64,000 nucleotides of DNA from an uncultured Flavobacterium sp. (GTDB lineage: Bacteria; Bacteroidota; Bacteroidia; Flavobacteriales; Flavobacteriaceae): contig NZ_CAMLDD010000025.1 of assembly GCF_946478785.1 (NCBI RefSeq), forward strand, positions 1 to 64,000. The letters run 5' to 3'. Positions 51,959-62,400 of this stretch are shown one piece after another (the first letter of the stretch is position 1; every line of letters starts with the position of its first letter). The notes under the pieces are model-generated. The model saw only the letters and a program-made list of their open reading frames with translations, was not told the origin of the DNA and searched no databases. The translations under genes were made by a program, and so were the position numbers.

Positions 51959-53986
51959 CTACAACAACCCATTATACTTCCTAACAAACCATTCAGTAGT
52001 TAATAAAGTAGCAATTAAAATTAACAACCAAACCCAGTCAATTAAAGGTGTTTTGGTTGAGATATTTTTCTCAATCGATTTGTATTCTTTATTTTCCAAA
52101 AGCTGCTGAATCAAATCATCGGCCTGATCCTGGAAAAAGGCTTTTCCGTTTGTCTGCAACGCTAATTGTTTTAACTTTTGAACATCCGGATTTACGAATT
52201 GCTTTTCGATATCAAAATCTAAAATCTCAAAACGACTGGAATAAACTGTGTTAGTATTCAGTTCTTTTACTGTAAAACTATATTTTCCGGCTGCTAAACC
52301 ATCTAAATTTGCCGAGAAAGAATTATTTCCTTTCAATAAATCGTAATTTTTGGTTTGTTTGGTCTCTGCATTTTTAACTGTGATGGTTAGTCTGGCTTTT
52401 TCATCAAACTCATAATTTTTATTGAAATATTGCGCATTGATCACAATCGCTTCTCCCGAATTATAAAAACTTTCGTGCGTTACAACCAATGATTTTTTTG
52501 AAGCTGATGTTGCCAAATACTGGATAATCTTATCTGTAAAAACATCATATTTTTCAAATGACTGATTATCAATATGACTTTGTAGACGCCATTTCCAACT
52601 ATTTTCTCCTAAAAGAAAAGCAGTTCTTTTGCCTTGATTTTCGGCGAAAGCCAATAAAGGAGCATTTGTAGAAACATTTCTGATTTTTGATGAAAGCAAA
52701 ACGGAAACGTTTCCATTTGTGGTAATGGTTCCGAATAAATTCTGCAATGGCGGAAAGTTTTCAAAACCTATATTTTCAATGGCAAACAAATTAAACTGCG
52801 ATTGAAACTCGTTTAAATAATCTTCTCTTTGACCGCTCATTTTAAAAACCAAACTATTCTGTTTTTGGTTCAGAAAATTAAAATCGGTGTTGTTCCCGGT
52901 AATAATAAAAGTATTTGTTCCGGCTAATTTCTTGTTATCAAAAATAGGTTTAAAAGCACTATTTGGCTGATACAAAACCAAAACCGACACCTCATTTAAT
53001 TTGTCAACTTCATTAGGTTTTACCAGAATCACTTTACGTTGGGCATTCGTTTCAATTGAACGTTTCAACGCTCCAATATCCGGATGATTTATTGACGAAA
53101 CTATAGCAATGGTTGATTTTTGGTCAATCACTTCAACAGCAAAATTCTTGACATTATTATAGCTGTTTTTCTCTTTTGCATTAGAAGAAATATTGGCCCT
53201 GAAAATTTGCAATCCTACTTTATCGGCAGGCAAAAGCAAATTTAAAGCAGCCGTTTTTTTAGACGAGGAAAAAGACACTTTCTCTCTGGCAACAACCGTG
53301 TTTCCTTGTGAAATGGTAAAATCTGCATTTATGGATTTATCTCCTGCATATTGCAGAAAAACTTCAACCGGGAATTTATTTTTATGAAAGGCGTATTTGT
53401 TTACGTTTAACTGATTGATTTTTAAATCAAAAAAAGTGGTTGTATCTCCCACAACCAAAGGATACACTTTATTGACAGGATCAAAACGATAGACATAATC
53501 ATTTCCTGTAGTCTGATTTCCATCCGTAATGATAACCGTTGGAAAAATCAGGTTTTTATTGATGCTTTTTAAATTCTTCGCAACTTCATCAAGATTGGTT
53601 TGCTTTCCTTTAAAATCAAATTTTTCAGAAGGGTTAAAATCTGCATCAAACTGATACGACTGAATTTCAAATTTGTCCTGAAGAGCCGGATTCGAAATTA
53701 ATTTCTGGTATAATTCAGCAACCTTCTTATCTGATTTTAAAGCCGTAATCGAACTCGAATTGTCAACCACAATTGCCAAAGGGGTTTTGGTAACTTCAAG
53801 TGAATTTTTCGTCATAACAGGATTAATCAGTAAAACCAATAATCCGAAAATGATTAAAAAACGCAAAAAAGCCAAAAACAGATTCATTTTCGAATCGTTT
53901 TTGGCTTTATAAAAATATTGAAAATACGACAATCCACCAGCTATTACTAAAGAAAGTAATAATAATAGAATCGTGTTTGTAGTCAT
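51959..53986 (-). CDS. Membrane protein with VWA-type domain
   Basis: A 675-residue protein with two N-terminal transmembrane helices (about 5-20 and 36-58), an exposed central region and one C-terminal helix (about 648-664). The segment TPLAIVVDNSSSITALKSDK (about 71-90) is the VWA metal-site start (DxSxS), and FPTVIITDGNQTTGNDYVY gives the second VWA motif. The rest is beta-rich. Such proteins occur in Bacteroidota near BatA/BatB-like genes, but none are adjacent here. Exact role unknown. Confidence 0.82.
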   Translation of the reverse strand: MTTNTILLLLLSLVIAGGLSYFQYFYKAKNDSKMNLFLAFLRFLIIFGLLVLLINPVMTKNSLEVTKTPLAIVVDNSSSITALKSDKKVAELYQKLISNPALQDKFEIQSYQFDADFNPSEKFDFKGKQTNLDEVAKNLKSINKNLIFPTVIITDGNQTTGNDYVYRFDPVNKVYPLVVGDTTTFFDLKINQLNVNKYAFHKNKFPVEVFLQYAGDKSINADFTISQGNTVVAREKVSFSSSKKTAALNLLLPADKVGLQIFRANISSNAKEKNSYNNVKNFAVEVIDQKSTIAIVSSINHPDIGALKRSIETNAQRKVILVKPNEVDKLNEVSVLVLYQPNSAFKPIFDNKKLAGTNTFIITGNNTDFNFLNQKQNSLVFKMSGQREDYLNEFQSQFNLFAIENIGFENFPPLQNLFGTITTNGNVSVLLSSKIRNVSTNAPLLAFAENQGKRTAFLLGENSWKWRLQSHIDNQSFEKYDVFTDKIIQYLATSASKKSLVVTHESFYNSGEAIVINAQYFNKNYEFDEKARLTITVKNAETKQTKNYDLLKGNNSFSANLDGLAAGKYSFTVKELNTNTVYSSRFEILDFDIEKQFVNPDVQKLKQLALQTNGKAFFQDQADDLIQQLLENKEYKSIEKNISTKTPLIDWVWLLILIATLLTTEWFVRKYNGLL

Positions 53987-54063
53987 ATATTTATTTGTTT
54001 ATAGTTGTTAGTTTATAGTTTTTGGTTCTGAACAATAACAACAAACCATCAACAATCAACTTA

Positions 54064-54810
54064 TTAAGTAAGCATTCCTCCGCAAACATTTAAAACCTGC
54101 CCAGTAACATAAGCACTCATATCTGAAGCAAGGTAAAGACATGCATTGGCAACATCTTCAGTAGTTCCGCCACGTTTCAACGGAATCCCGTCTCTCCAGC
54201 CTTTCACTACATCTTCAGGTAATTTTGCAGTCATCTCTGTTTCAATAAATCCGGGAGCTATTGCGTTGCAACGAATATTACGAGAACCTAATTCTAATGC
54301 TACGGATTTTGTAAAACCAATTGCACCAGCTTTTGAAGCCGCATAATTAGTTTGTCCAGCATTTCCTGAAACTCCAACCACAGAACTGATATTGACAATA
54401 GAACCAGAACGTTGTTTTAAAAAGGTTTTCTGAATCGCCTTTGTCATATTAAAAACCGATTTCAAATTCACATCAATAACCTGATCAAAATCAGCCTCAG
54501 ACATACGCATCAATAAGTTATCTTTTGTAATTCCGGCGTTGTTTATCAAGATATCAACAGTTCCAAAATCTGCCAGAACAGCGTCAACAAAAGTCTGCGC
54601 TTCATTAAAATCTGCCGCATTTGACTGGTATCCTTTCGCTTTAATCCCTAAACCGTTCAGTTCTGCCTCTAAAGCCTGAGCCGATTCAACAGATGAGCTG
54701 TATGTGAAAGCAACATTTGCTCCATGTTTAGCAAAAACTTCAGCAATTCCTCTTCCAATTCCACGACTGGCACCAGTAATAATGGCAACTTTTCCTTCTA
54801 ATAATTTCAT
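54064..54810 (-). CDS. fabG: 3-Oxoacyl-[acyl-carrier-protein] reductase
   Basis: NADPH-dependent reductase of type II fatty acid synthesis. The short-chain dehydrogenase of 248 residues has the cofactor motif TGASRGIGRG, the structural NNAG, the catalytic Ser in NISSVVGVSG and the YAASKAG (YxxxK) pair. IAPGFIETEMTAKLPEDVV and the C-terminal VTGQVLNVCGGM are typical of FabG. The start at 54810 (MKLLEGKVAI) is preferred; an ATG two codons upstream is possible. No other fab genes are adjacent. Confidence 0.94.
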   Translation of the reverse strand: MKLLEGKVAIITGASRGIGRGIAEVFAKHGANVAFTYSSSVESAQALEAELNGLGIKAKGYQSNAADFNEAQTFVDAVLADFGTVDILINNAGITKDNLLMRMSEADFDQVIDVNLKSVFNMTKAIQKTFLKQRSGSIVNISSVVGVSGNAGQTNYAASKAGAIGFTKSVALELGSRNIRCNAIAPGFIETEMTAKLPEDVVKGWRDGIPLKRGGTTEDVANACLYLASDMSAYVTGQVLNVCGGMLT

Positions 54811-54905
54811 ATTCAAAAATTAATTTTTTTTTATTTTTAGCTATTGTCTTTTTAATAATTATAACAATCACAAAAAGGTACATTCAGGGGATATGAATGA
54901 CTTGT

Positions 54906-54913
54906 CAAATATA
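54906..54913 (-). promoter_or_regulatory. Promoter -7 element for fabG
   Basis: Reads TATATTTG on the minus strand, about 95 nt before fabG. The nearest TTG is about 26 nt upstream, a little far. Confidence 0.35.
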
Positions 54914-55368
54914 TGATAATTCCCTTTTTAAAAAAATAACAATTGCAATAACCTTTAAACAATATCATTTAAATTTTATATCTGACTAAAACTGTCTCTG
55001 CTCAACTCAACCATAATAATCGAATATATATACCATTATAATAATGATACAAACTATTGTTTTGTGTCAGGTGTAATTATCTAAGAGCAGTTATTTTTTT
55101 GTCAGTTTAATTGTTTTTGGTGTAGTCGTCACTGTCACAAATCAGGATAACAACCAGAACGAAAATTATAAACATTACTATTCTCATAATTATTAGTTTT
55201 AAGTTATTTTGAAGAAACATCAATTCTAAGACGATTTCGTATATTAAACTTTGTATTTCAATACTCATCTCTTTAAAGTAAATTTGCTTAATAAGTACTG
55301 ATTATCAATATTCTTTTAGTTTTGAAAAACGAAACAACACAATTGATACATTATCAAGGTTTATATGA
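54914..55368. other. Mostly gene-free stretch upstream of fabG
   Basis: AT-rich DNA. It holds one possible 26-codon gene (55107-55187, minus) and otherwise nothing that I can support. Confidence 0.5.
55107..55187 (-). CDS. Possible 26-residue hydrophobic peptide
   Basis: A short frame reads MRIVMFIIFVLVVILICDSD plus DYTKNN: one hydrophobic helix followed by an acidic, polar tail. The composition is that of a small single-pass membrane peptide, similar in kind to type I toxins or small regulators. No clear ribosome-binding site or promoter is seen, so it may be chance. Confidence 0.3.
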   Translation of the reverse strand: MRIVMFIIFVLVVILICDSDDYTKNN

Positions 55369-55405
55369 AAAAACCGCCTCAAATTTTAGGTTGAGACGGC
55401 TTTTA
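55369..55405 (-). terminator. Strong minus-strand terminator
   Basis: The stem (aagccgtctcaa against ttgaggcggtt on the minus strand, with one or two weak pairs) is followed by a run of six U. It ends either the uptake-locus mRNA or the candidate small RNA just upstream. Confidence 0.8.
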
Positions 55406-55575
55406 AAAATAGTAGGCACTTCTACCAGAGTTGGGATTGTGTGATCTCGCGTTTACCGGACAAATAATGGTATCACGCGGATCGTTTTATATCAAAACAT
55501 AATTTTCTTTCATCAAGAGTGAACGATTTGTTTTGGAAGTTCTTCCCCAATCAAATCAGCAGTATCCTGACAGCA
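55369..55575 (-). ncRNA. Candidate structured small RNA (6S-like fold?)
   Basis: Between the DUF4302 gene stop and a strong terminator lie about 165 non-coding bases. The two ends can pair: gtaggcact (55412-55420) with agtatcctgac (55561-55571). Inner segments also pair: ttggg (55431-55435) with cccaa (55546-55550), and atcgtt (55481-55486) with aacgat (55522-55527). A long interrupted hairpin with internal loops is reminiscent of 6S RNA, but I see no decisive signature. It could instead be the 3' UTR of the uptake locus. Confidence 0.35.
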
Positions 55576-55620
55576 AAATTTATGGTGTCTTTTTTCTTTA
55601 AATAGTGTTTAAATTAATTT

Positions 55621-56994
55621 CTAAAGTGAGTTAGCAACCATTCTAAAAGGAGTTGTTGTACTTGTAAAAGTATATCCTCTATAACCAATAGTCGGTATCT
55701 CTGTAAAATAAAGACCATCAGGATCCATAAATTCATCATCAAGCGCTTTTAAAAAAGATGGACGTGAGATTGTTGGTCCTTCCGGATCAGTACCTGATTG
55801 GCCTGGGGTAGCAGTACCTGATTTCCAAACACCCGGAATAAATGTAACGATTTTGTTTACCTCATCTGCTTCTATAGTAAAATAGTGGTAATATCTCATT
55901 TCTGCTAGGTCGTCACCAGATCTGTATTCTATATAATTAGTCCCATCACTGTTATTAAACCAAAGCTGTGCTCTTATAAGCGGTACTCCGCTAGCTTGCT
56001 CTATGTCTTCTAATAAAGATAAAAATAACGGAGAGTTTGGTCCTTCATATTCTGTAAAACCACGCATATAGGCATAAACATTATTTCCGCCTCCTGGTAA
56101 CAGTAATTGATAATCATCCGTTAAAATCAAAGGTTCTGTTCTATATTTAATTGTAGCACTCACCCCGGTTGTACCGGTTGCCGTAAAATCACCAGTATTA
56201 TCATCATAAACAAACTCGGTTAATTCCTGATTGTTGACTACTAAAGCCGGACTTACAGAAATACCTTTTTTTGTGAAAGCAACACCCATAGCATAACTCA
56301 TGTTATAACCCAGTTCTATAGAATTTGCAATTGCAAATCGAGATCTGAAAGCATAATTAAAGTCCAATTCATGAATATCAGTACCATCATTAATTTCCAA
56401 TACTCTAAAAATAGGACCTTTAGCTAAACCCATTAAATTTTGGGCCATTTTTGTATTTAATTCGAGATCTGTCCAATCTTCAGCTGTTGCTTTTACGAAG
56501 CGCAATTCCTGAAAACTACGATTGGTTCTAAAAATTATTTCACCATTTTCCTGTCCGTAATATAAAAACTGAAAATCTCCTTTGTATCCTTTACCTTTTA
56601 ATCCCAACGTGGGAAAACTATTTGAATCAGATAACAAGTGTATTCTGTTTTTGGTAGAGAATATTAAACTAACTGTGCTGCCTAACTCAATACTGTAATC
56701 ACTATTATAAGTATTGGTATCGCTATCAAAATCAGATGCCATAGCTACTTTTCCGTCAGCAGAAAATTTAAACAAATGCGTAAATCCTCCAAGTTGGGTA
56801 TTATCTGTATAATAAACTAATTTCCATCCGTATTCAGATGAAAGCAAGACATCATTAAGCTCTTTTTTTCGGGCATTTATTCTTTCCGTTGGCGTCTCAT
56901 CAAATTTTTGTTCTGCTTCATTCTGGTCGCAGGCTCCTAATTGTGTTGCCAGAAAAGCAATAATCAGAAACTTAAATATATTTTTTATTTTCAT
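55621..56994 (-). CDS. DUF4302 lipoprotein
   Basis: A 457-residue outer-membrane lipoprotein: signal peptide with lipobox QLGAC (Cys22), then a DUF4302-type domain (RKKELNDVLLSSEYGWKLVY, about residues 42-61, is characteristic). The mature protein is beta-rich and Asp/Asn-rich. Surface lipoproteins in this position beside SusC/SusD usually bind the ligand or help its processing. It is the last gene of the uptake locus, 40 nt after the metallopeptidase gene. Confidence 0.87.
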   Translation of the reverse strand: MKIKNIFKFLIIAFLATQLGACDQNEAEQKFDETPTERINARKKELNDVLLSSEYGWKLVYYTDNTQLGGFTHLFKFSADGKVAMASDFDSDTNTYNSDYSIELGSTVSLIFSTKNRIHLLSDSNSFPTLGLKGKGYKGDFQFLYYGQENGEIIFRTNRSFQELRFVKATAEDWTDLELNTKMAQNLMGLAKGPIFRVLEINDGTDIHELDFNYAFRSRFAIANSIELGYNMSYAMGVAFTKKGISVSPALVVNNQELTEFVYDDNTGDFTATGTTGVSATIKYRTEPLILTDDYQLLLPGGGNNVYAYMRGFTEYEGPNSPLFLSLLEDIEQASGVPLIRAQLWFNNSDGTNYIEYRSGDDLAEMRYYHYFTIEADEVNKIVTFIPGVWKSGTATPGQSGTDPEGPTISRPSFLKALDDEFMDPDGLYFTEIPTIGYRGYTFTSTTTPFRMVANSL

Positions 56995-57034
56995 AATGTT
57001 TTCTTTTTTTTAAGTTAACCTAACCTCAATTAGT

Positions 57035-57898
57035 TTAATTTCCATTTAGTACAGCTGTAGTATTTTTTTCTGCTTCATCCCTTAAAGCATAAAAATCCAC
57101 ATTGAACTCTTTTTTGAAATATTTGACAACAATAGCTTCTTTCGCTCTTATTGCAGCAACAGCTGTCTCATTTTGTATACCTGTCAAAAAGGTCTCATAT
57201 TCATCTTTGGAATTAATAAGCATAATAGAAGCCATTTCAGCAAAATCCTCATTAATATTCGATTTCGCATAAGCTGAAATAAATCCTTCTTCATTAGCAT
57301 TTTGATCTGAAGTAGCATACCAGTCTGCCGTGTAACCGGATGGTGTTATTTTTGCCATCGATTTTTGATCATATGGCTTATGCTGATTCAAAATATGAAT
57401 GTATTCATGCTGAATCGTATGGATAAATTGTTTGACGTTTTCTGTGTCTGTCATATCTACATTATCAGTTTCAAAAAGTGTTACTCTTTGTCCGCCTTCC
57501 GCCAAACCCAAAGTAATAGTTCCGGTGAAGTCTAAATTCATTCCCCCAACCATTACAATTTCACGCGGAGCAATTTTCTTTACAAAATCCGGACCGGCAA
57601 CTGCCATATAACTATTCAGCCAGATTTTTTGTATAATTTCTAAAACTTGCTGTACTTTATCCTCCTGAGGTGGATACAGGTAACGATTATTGTCAACGGT
57701 ATACTGGTTCCATTTGTATTGAACATTTATATTATAAGGATTTAAATAATTAGCTGTAATCCAATTATCTAATGCTGTTTGAGGAGGATTTGTGACATCT
57801 AATTGACTACCTTCAGGCTGATCTTCATGTGTACATCCTGTAAAAGCAATTGCCGCTATTGCCAAAAAAGTGATTGTATATTGTTTTACTATTTTCAT
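57035..57898 (-). CDS. Zinc-binding metallopeptidase lipoprotein
   Basis: A 287-residue lipoprotein with lipobox AFTGC (Cys21). The zinc motif HEYIHILNQH (HExxH followed by a third His, about residues 166-175) fits the SusD-linked putative zinc-binding metallopeptidases of Bacteroidota. FAEMASIMLINSKDEYETFL downstream carries an acidic segment that could complete the metal site. It lies between susD and the DUF4302 gene in one operon. A proteolytic substrate, perhaps a peptide or metal-protein ligand, is inferred. Confidence 0.87.
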   Translation of the reverse strand: MKIVKQYTITFLAIAAIAFTGCTHEDQPEGSQLDVTNPPQTALDNWITANYLNPYNINVQYKWNQYTVDNNRYLYPPQEDKVQQVLEIIQKIWLNSYMAVAGPDFVKKIAPREIVMVGGMNLDFTGTITLGLAEGGQRVTLFETDNVDMTDTENVKQFIHTIQHEYIHILNQHKPYDQKSMAKITPSGYTADWYATSDQNANEEGFISAYAKSNINEDFAEMASIMLINSKDEYETFLTGIQNETAVAAIRAKEAIVVKYFKKEFNVDFYALRDEAEKNTTAVLNGN

Positions 57899-57913
57899 GT
57901 GCTTGCTATTAAT

Positions 57914-59389
57914 TTATCTTGGATTTTTTTCGATACCATTTGTTGATGCCTGAAGTGGTATTTGTAATGCCCGGCGATTGTCATCTTTAGTTAAAATATT
58001 CGTTGGCTCATTGTACGTTTCATGTTTAACTTCTAAATTAAATCGTTTAATATCAAACCATCTGATGCCTTCCTGTACAAAGTCTTTCCTGCGTAGTTCT
58101 CCTATAGCATTTATGTATGATTTTTGCAAATCAGTCAGAGCATAAAAAGGAGCATATTCATTTTGGACTGCAGGATATTTATCAACTATTAATTCATCAG
58201 TCAAAATATCGGTTTCCGGATCATGATTCCACGTTCTTGTTCCAATAAAATATTGCAATGCTCCTCTTGCTTCCTCTATTCTGTTAGCCATTACAAGTGA
58301 TTCTATCCTATTCAAATAGAATTCATCATTACTGAATAATACTATTGCAATATATCCGTAACCAATACCTGCATTGGCATTTGTATATTTGTACTGTTCA
58401 TAAAACTTGGGTACAAATGATGTATTGTTATTGTAGCTTAAGTATACATAAAGCCATTCTTTATTAAAAATATTTGTTGCGGCACCTAAAATCTCATTTT
58501 GTCTGGCTAATGTTAGCTGAAACCTGTTTTGAGAAAAAGATCTTGTGTAATATGACGTCACTGAGGCAATTAATAAATTTGTTTCCTCAGTTGGCTCACC
58601 ATAAATTTTTAATTGAGTACCATAATCAAGATTCACATAAGATCCATAATCTCTTAATTTTCCATCCGGATTAGCTGCTAATTCATCGGTAAGTTCAATA
58701 ACTCTTTGCCAATTTCCTTTTATCAGATAAAAACGTGATGCAAAAGCTTTAGCTGCGTCTTTATTAAAATGGAATTTACGCTGATTGTAACCATCGGTAA
58801 CATATTTTAGTCCTTCTTCTATATCATTTTCCAGATAGTCATAAACTTCCTTTATTGAATTTCTTTTGTATTTTTTGATTAATACATCTTCCGGTTCTGT
58901 TACATATGGTATTCCTAAATCTGTATCAGCAGTAGCCGGATCGTAACGTTTAGACCAAAAAGAAACCAACATAAAATGGGCATAAGCCCTCGCGATTAAG
59001 GCTTCTCCTTTCTGCGGATTTAAGCTTGCAGGGCTGCCTAGCTCCTCAATAGCCTCAAGTGCTTTATTAGCATGGGCAATTGCAACATAACAAGCATTCC
59101 AATAATTGGTCTGTGTGTCAGTACCAGTATTGTTGTTCATTTCCCAGTTGTAGTTTTCTGAATTCATAACTGTAAATAATCCAGGATCACCACTATCAAA
59201 AACATTGTCAGTCATGGTTTCGGCAAACTCTATATAAGATGCATTTGGATAAGCATTAACCAGCAATTCAGAAATTTTTTCAGGTGTATCTATTTGTGTC
59301 CTGTTATCGGGGGTTTCAGAAAGAAATTCATCACAACTACTAATACTTATAAGTAGTAATAATGCTGATATAATTTTTAATTTTTTCAT
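57914..59389 (-). CDS. SusD/RagB-family outer-membrane lipoprotein
   Basis: Substrate-capturing lipoprotein that caps the SusC barrel. In 491 residues: lipobox SISSC (Cys19), DEFLSETPDNRTQIDTPEKI at the mature N-terminus, TPR-like helices including GEALIARAYAHFMLVSFWSK (about 130-149) and the C-terminal ELRRKDFVQEGIRWFDIKRF, which is typical of RagB/SusD. It is 12 nt from the SusC gene stop, so both are in one transcript. The ligand is not deducible. Confidence 0.95.
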   Translation of the reverse strand: MKKLKIISALLLLISISSCDEFLSETPDNRTQIDTPEKISELLVNAYPNASYIEFAETMTDNVFDSGDPGLFTVMNSENYNWEMNNNTGTDTQTNYWNACYVAIAHANKALEAIEELGSPASLNPQKGEALIARAYAHFMLVSFWSKRYDPATADTDLGIPYVTEPEDVLIKKYKRNSIKEVYDYLENDIEEGLKYVTDGYNQRKFHFNKDAAKAFASRFYLIKGNWQRVIELTDELAANPDGKLRDYGSYVNLDYGTQLKIYGEPTEETNLLIASVTSYYTRSFSQNRFQLTLARQNEILGAATNIFNKEWLYVYLSYNNNTSFVPKFYEQYKYTNANAGIGYGYIAIVLFSNDEFYLNRIESLVMANRIEEARGALQYFIGTRTWNHDPETDILTDELIVDKYPAVQNEYAPFYALTDLQKSYINAIGELRRKDFVQEGIRWFDIKRFNLEVKHETYNEPTNILTKDDNRRALQIPLQASTNGIEKNPR

Positions 59390-59401
59390 AATATTTATAG
59401 A

Positions 59402-62400
59402 TTATAATGAAATGTTTAAAGTAAATGTATATTGAGTTGTAATTGGTAATGCTACACCTCCCGTATTACGAAATTCAGGGTCCTGACCGTTTAATCTTTT
59501 ATCTGAATAAATTAATAATGGATTAATTGCTGATCCCTTTAATGTAAAATTTGTTACTCCTATTTTTTGTTTGAAAGCTCTAGGGAATTCCCAACTTAAG
59601 GATACATTTTTTAATCTGACAAAATCTCCATCTGCGATACGCGCATCTGAAAAATTGTATGTGTTATAAGCGATTCCCAATGATTTTGATTCGGTATTGT
59701 AATTATTAATTAAAGCCTTATCCGCTATTACGGGTACATTGGTATTATTTTCATCTCCGGGATTAATCCAACGATTGGAAAAATCTTTTGGAAAAACAGT
59801 TAAGTCACTATATTCACTGGAATAAACAGGATTTAAACGAACTTTATTTCCTCCGGATGCAACAACAAAAACGTATAGTGACCAATTTTTATAAGTAAAA
59901 GTATTTGAAAGTCCAAAAGATTTATTAGGTTCTATTGAACCCTCATATTTTAAATAATCAGTTATTTTATCACTATCATAAAAATTTGCTCCCGCAATAT
60001 TATCCGATACTCCATCTTTCATTGCAAAAGTTGGTAACCCCTGATTATTCAATCCTGTAAAACGATAAGAATACAGAGCATTTCTTGGATGACCAATAGT
60101 ATTTCCACCTGTTCCTTCGACTAAATCAAAAACTGTTGGATCGTTTTCCAATTTTGTAATTTTCTGATTATATACAGAAAAATTAAAAATAGTTGACCAT
60201 TTAAAATCTTTGATGGCTACATTTTTAGTAGCCAGGCTAATTTCAAGACCTTTAGTTTCCATATTGGCATTATTACCTTGTTTGATTGTTTGTCCGCCAA
60301 TTCCTGATGTTATTACATAATCAACTAAATCAAAAGCTTTACGGCTGTATACATCTGTTGTTAATTGCAGTTTGTTGTTGAATACGGCAAGATCGAAACC
60401 TAAGTTAGTCTCAAATTGTTTTTCCCATGTCAAATCTGCATTTTGCAATTGGTCTATACTAATACCGGATTCTTTATCGCCAAGATTTACACGATCAGTG
60501 ATAAAACTTTTATAAATTGCTAATGAATTAGTAGCCGGACCTGCTGTCGCAGTAAGTCCGTAAGAAGCTCTCATTGCTAAATTATTAATAGATTTAACAT
60601 CTCTCATGAAATTTTCTTCCTTAACATTCCATTTTCCACTAAGAGTAAAGGTCGGCAGCCAACTGGATGAATTATTATTACCCTGTCTGTTTGAACCATC
60701 ATAACGTCCAGTAACCGATGCTGTATAACGTCTATCGTAAGTATATCCCATTTTTCCAAAGAAGCCTACCGTTCTTTCTCTTTCTGCATTAAATCCAAAA
60801 TAAGAATCACCTTCAGTAATCGCTTTATCTAATATTCTTGGATCTGTAAAACCAGTAAGACCTTTATTATATTGTATGCCATAAGCGGTAACATTGTCGC
60901 TATTTCTATCTATGGACCTTAGTTCTGTACCAAATAATCCCTCAAGTTCATGCTTAAAATTTAAAGTACGTCTATAGTTTACGCTATTTCTTATATAATA
61001 GGAAGTCATATCGTCTGTAAATTTCCTTAACATTCCACCATTAGGAAGAACGGAAACTTTTGGAACTGTTAAATCATTTGGATCCTGATATAAAAAAATA
61101 TTTTCGTTTCTCACAGCAGTTGTTTCTGCTGCATTATAAGCGCCAATTATATTTGAATTTTCACGAATTTTATGCTCCCTTCCAGTATTGGCATAACGGG
61201 CAGACCCAGCAAAATTATAAGTCAGGTAAGGATTAATTTTATATTCTAAATCCATTTGGAAACGAATATCTTTTACCTGAATTTCCATTAAATTATTTTC
61301 AAGTTCATTCAAAATATTAAAAGGTGCCCAATTGCTTCTATAATATTCCAAATTGCCATTGTCATCGTAAGGTCTTAGAGTTCTGTTTGTATTTAACACA
61401 TACTTAAAAGGATTAATATCAAAATTTCGGGTTGTCGCTCCATAATAATCATCTTTTTCACTGTCATAACTTCCAGGGGCTCCCTGATTTCTTATCGAAG
61501 CCTGTGTAGTTAGCGTAATATTTAAGTCTTCATTAATATAAAAAGTACCTTTTAAGTTTGATGAAAGCTGTTTTACATGATCAGCAATACTCCAGCCCGG
61601 ATCACTATAATAAGCTAATGAAGCATACATCGCATTATTTTTTCCTCCACTAGAAAAACTTAATGAATGATTTTGGGCAATCGAAGGTCTAAAGAGTACC
61701 TTAAACCAATCTGTATTGGCTAGTTCATATTTTCTTAAAAAAGCATTGCGCCCAGCCGGATCATTACTTACTAAATAGCTGTCTGTTCCGGGAATATACG
61801 TATTAATTCCTCTGGCTAAAATATTATAAACTCCTCCATAACGTCCTTCTGCAGTCGAAGGCAAATCTAAAAATCCTTTTGCTTCAACTTCTTTCAAAAT
61901 ACTCATCGTTTCTTTTGAATTCAAAATGTCATATTGGCTATAATTAGGTGTTGTTCTAGCCGTTTGGTCTAATGAGTATGTTATCTTTAACGGAGAATCT
62001 TTTCGTCCTTGTTTTGTAGTTACAACCACAACTCCATTTAAAGACCTTGACCCATAAATCGAAGTTGCAGACGCATCTTTCAAAATTTCAATGCTCAGTA
62101 TATCATTAGGATTTATTCCGGCAACTGAAGAACTTAATAACGTTGCAGAATTTCCGGAAGCCAAATCAGATACAGACACATTAATAATATCTTCCTGAAC
62201 AACACCATCAATAACCCATAAAGGCTTTGTATCTCCAAAAATTGAAGAAGATCCACGAACCGTAATTTTTGGAGTTGTCCCAAATGTTCCTGAAATATTC
62301 TGTACAGTAACCCCTGCCGCTTTTCCTTCTAATACTCTGCTTATATCAGCTAATCCGTTAATTCTAAGTTCTTCAATAGGAATTTTACTAACAGCACCTG

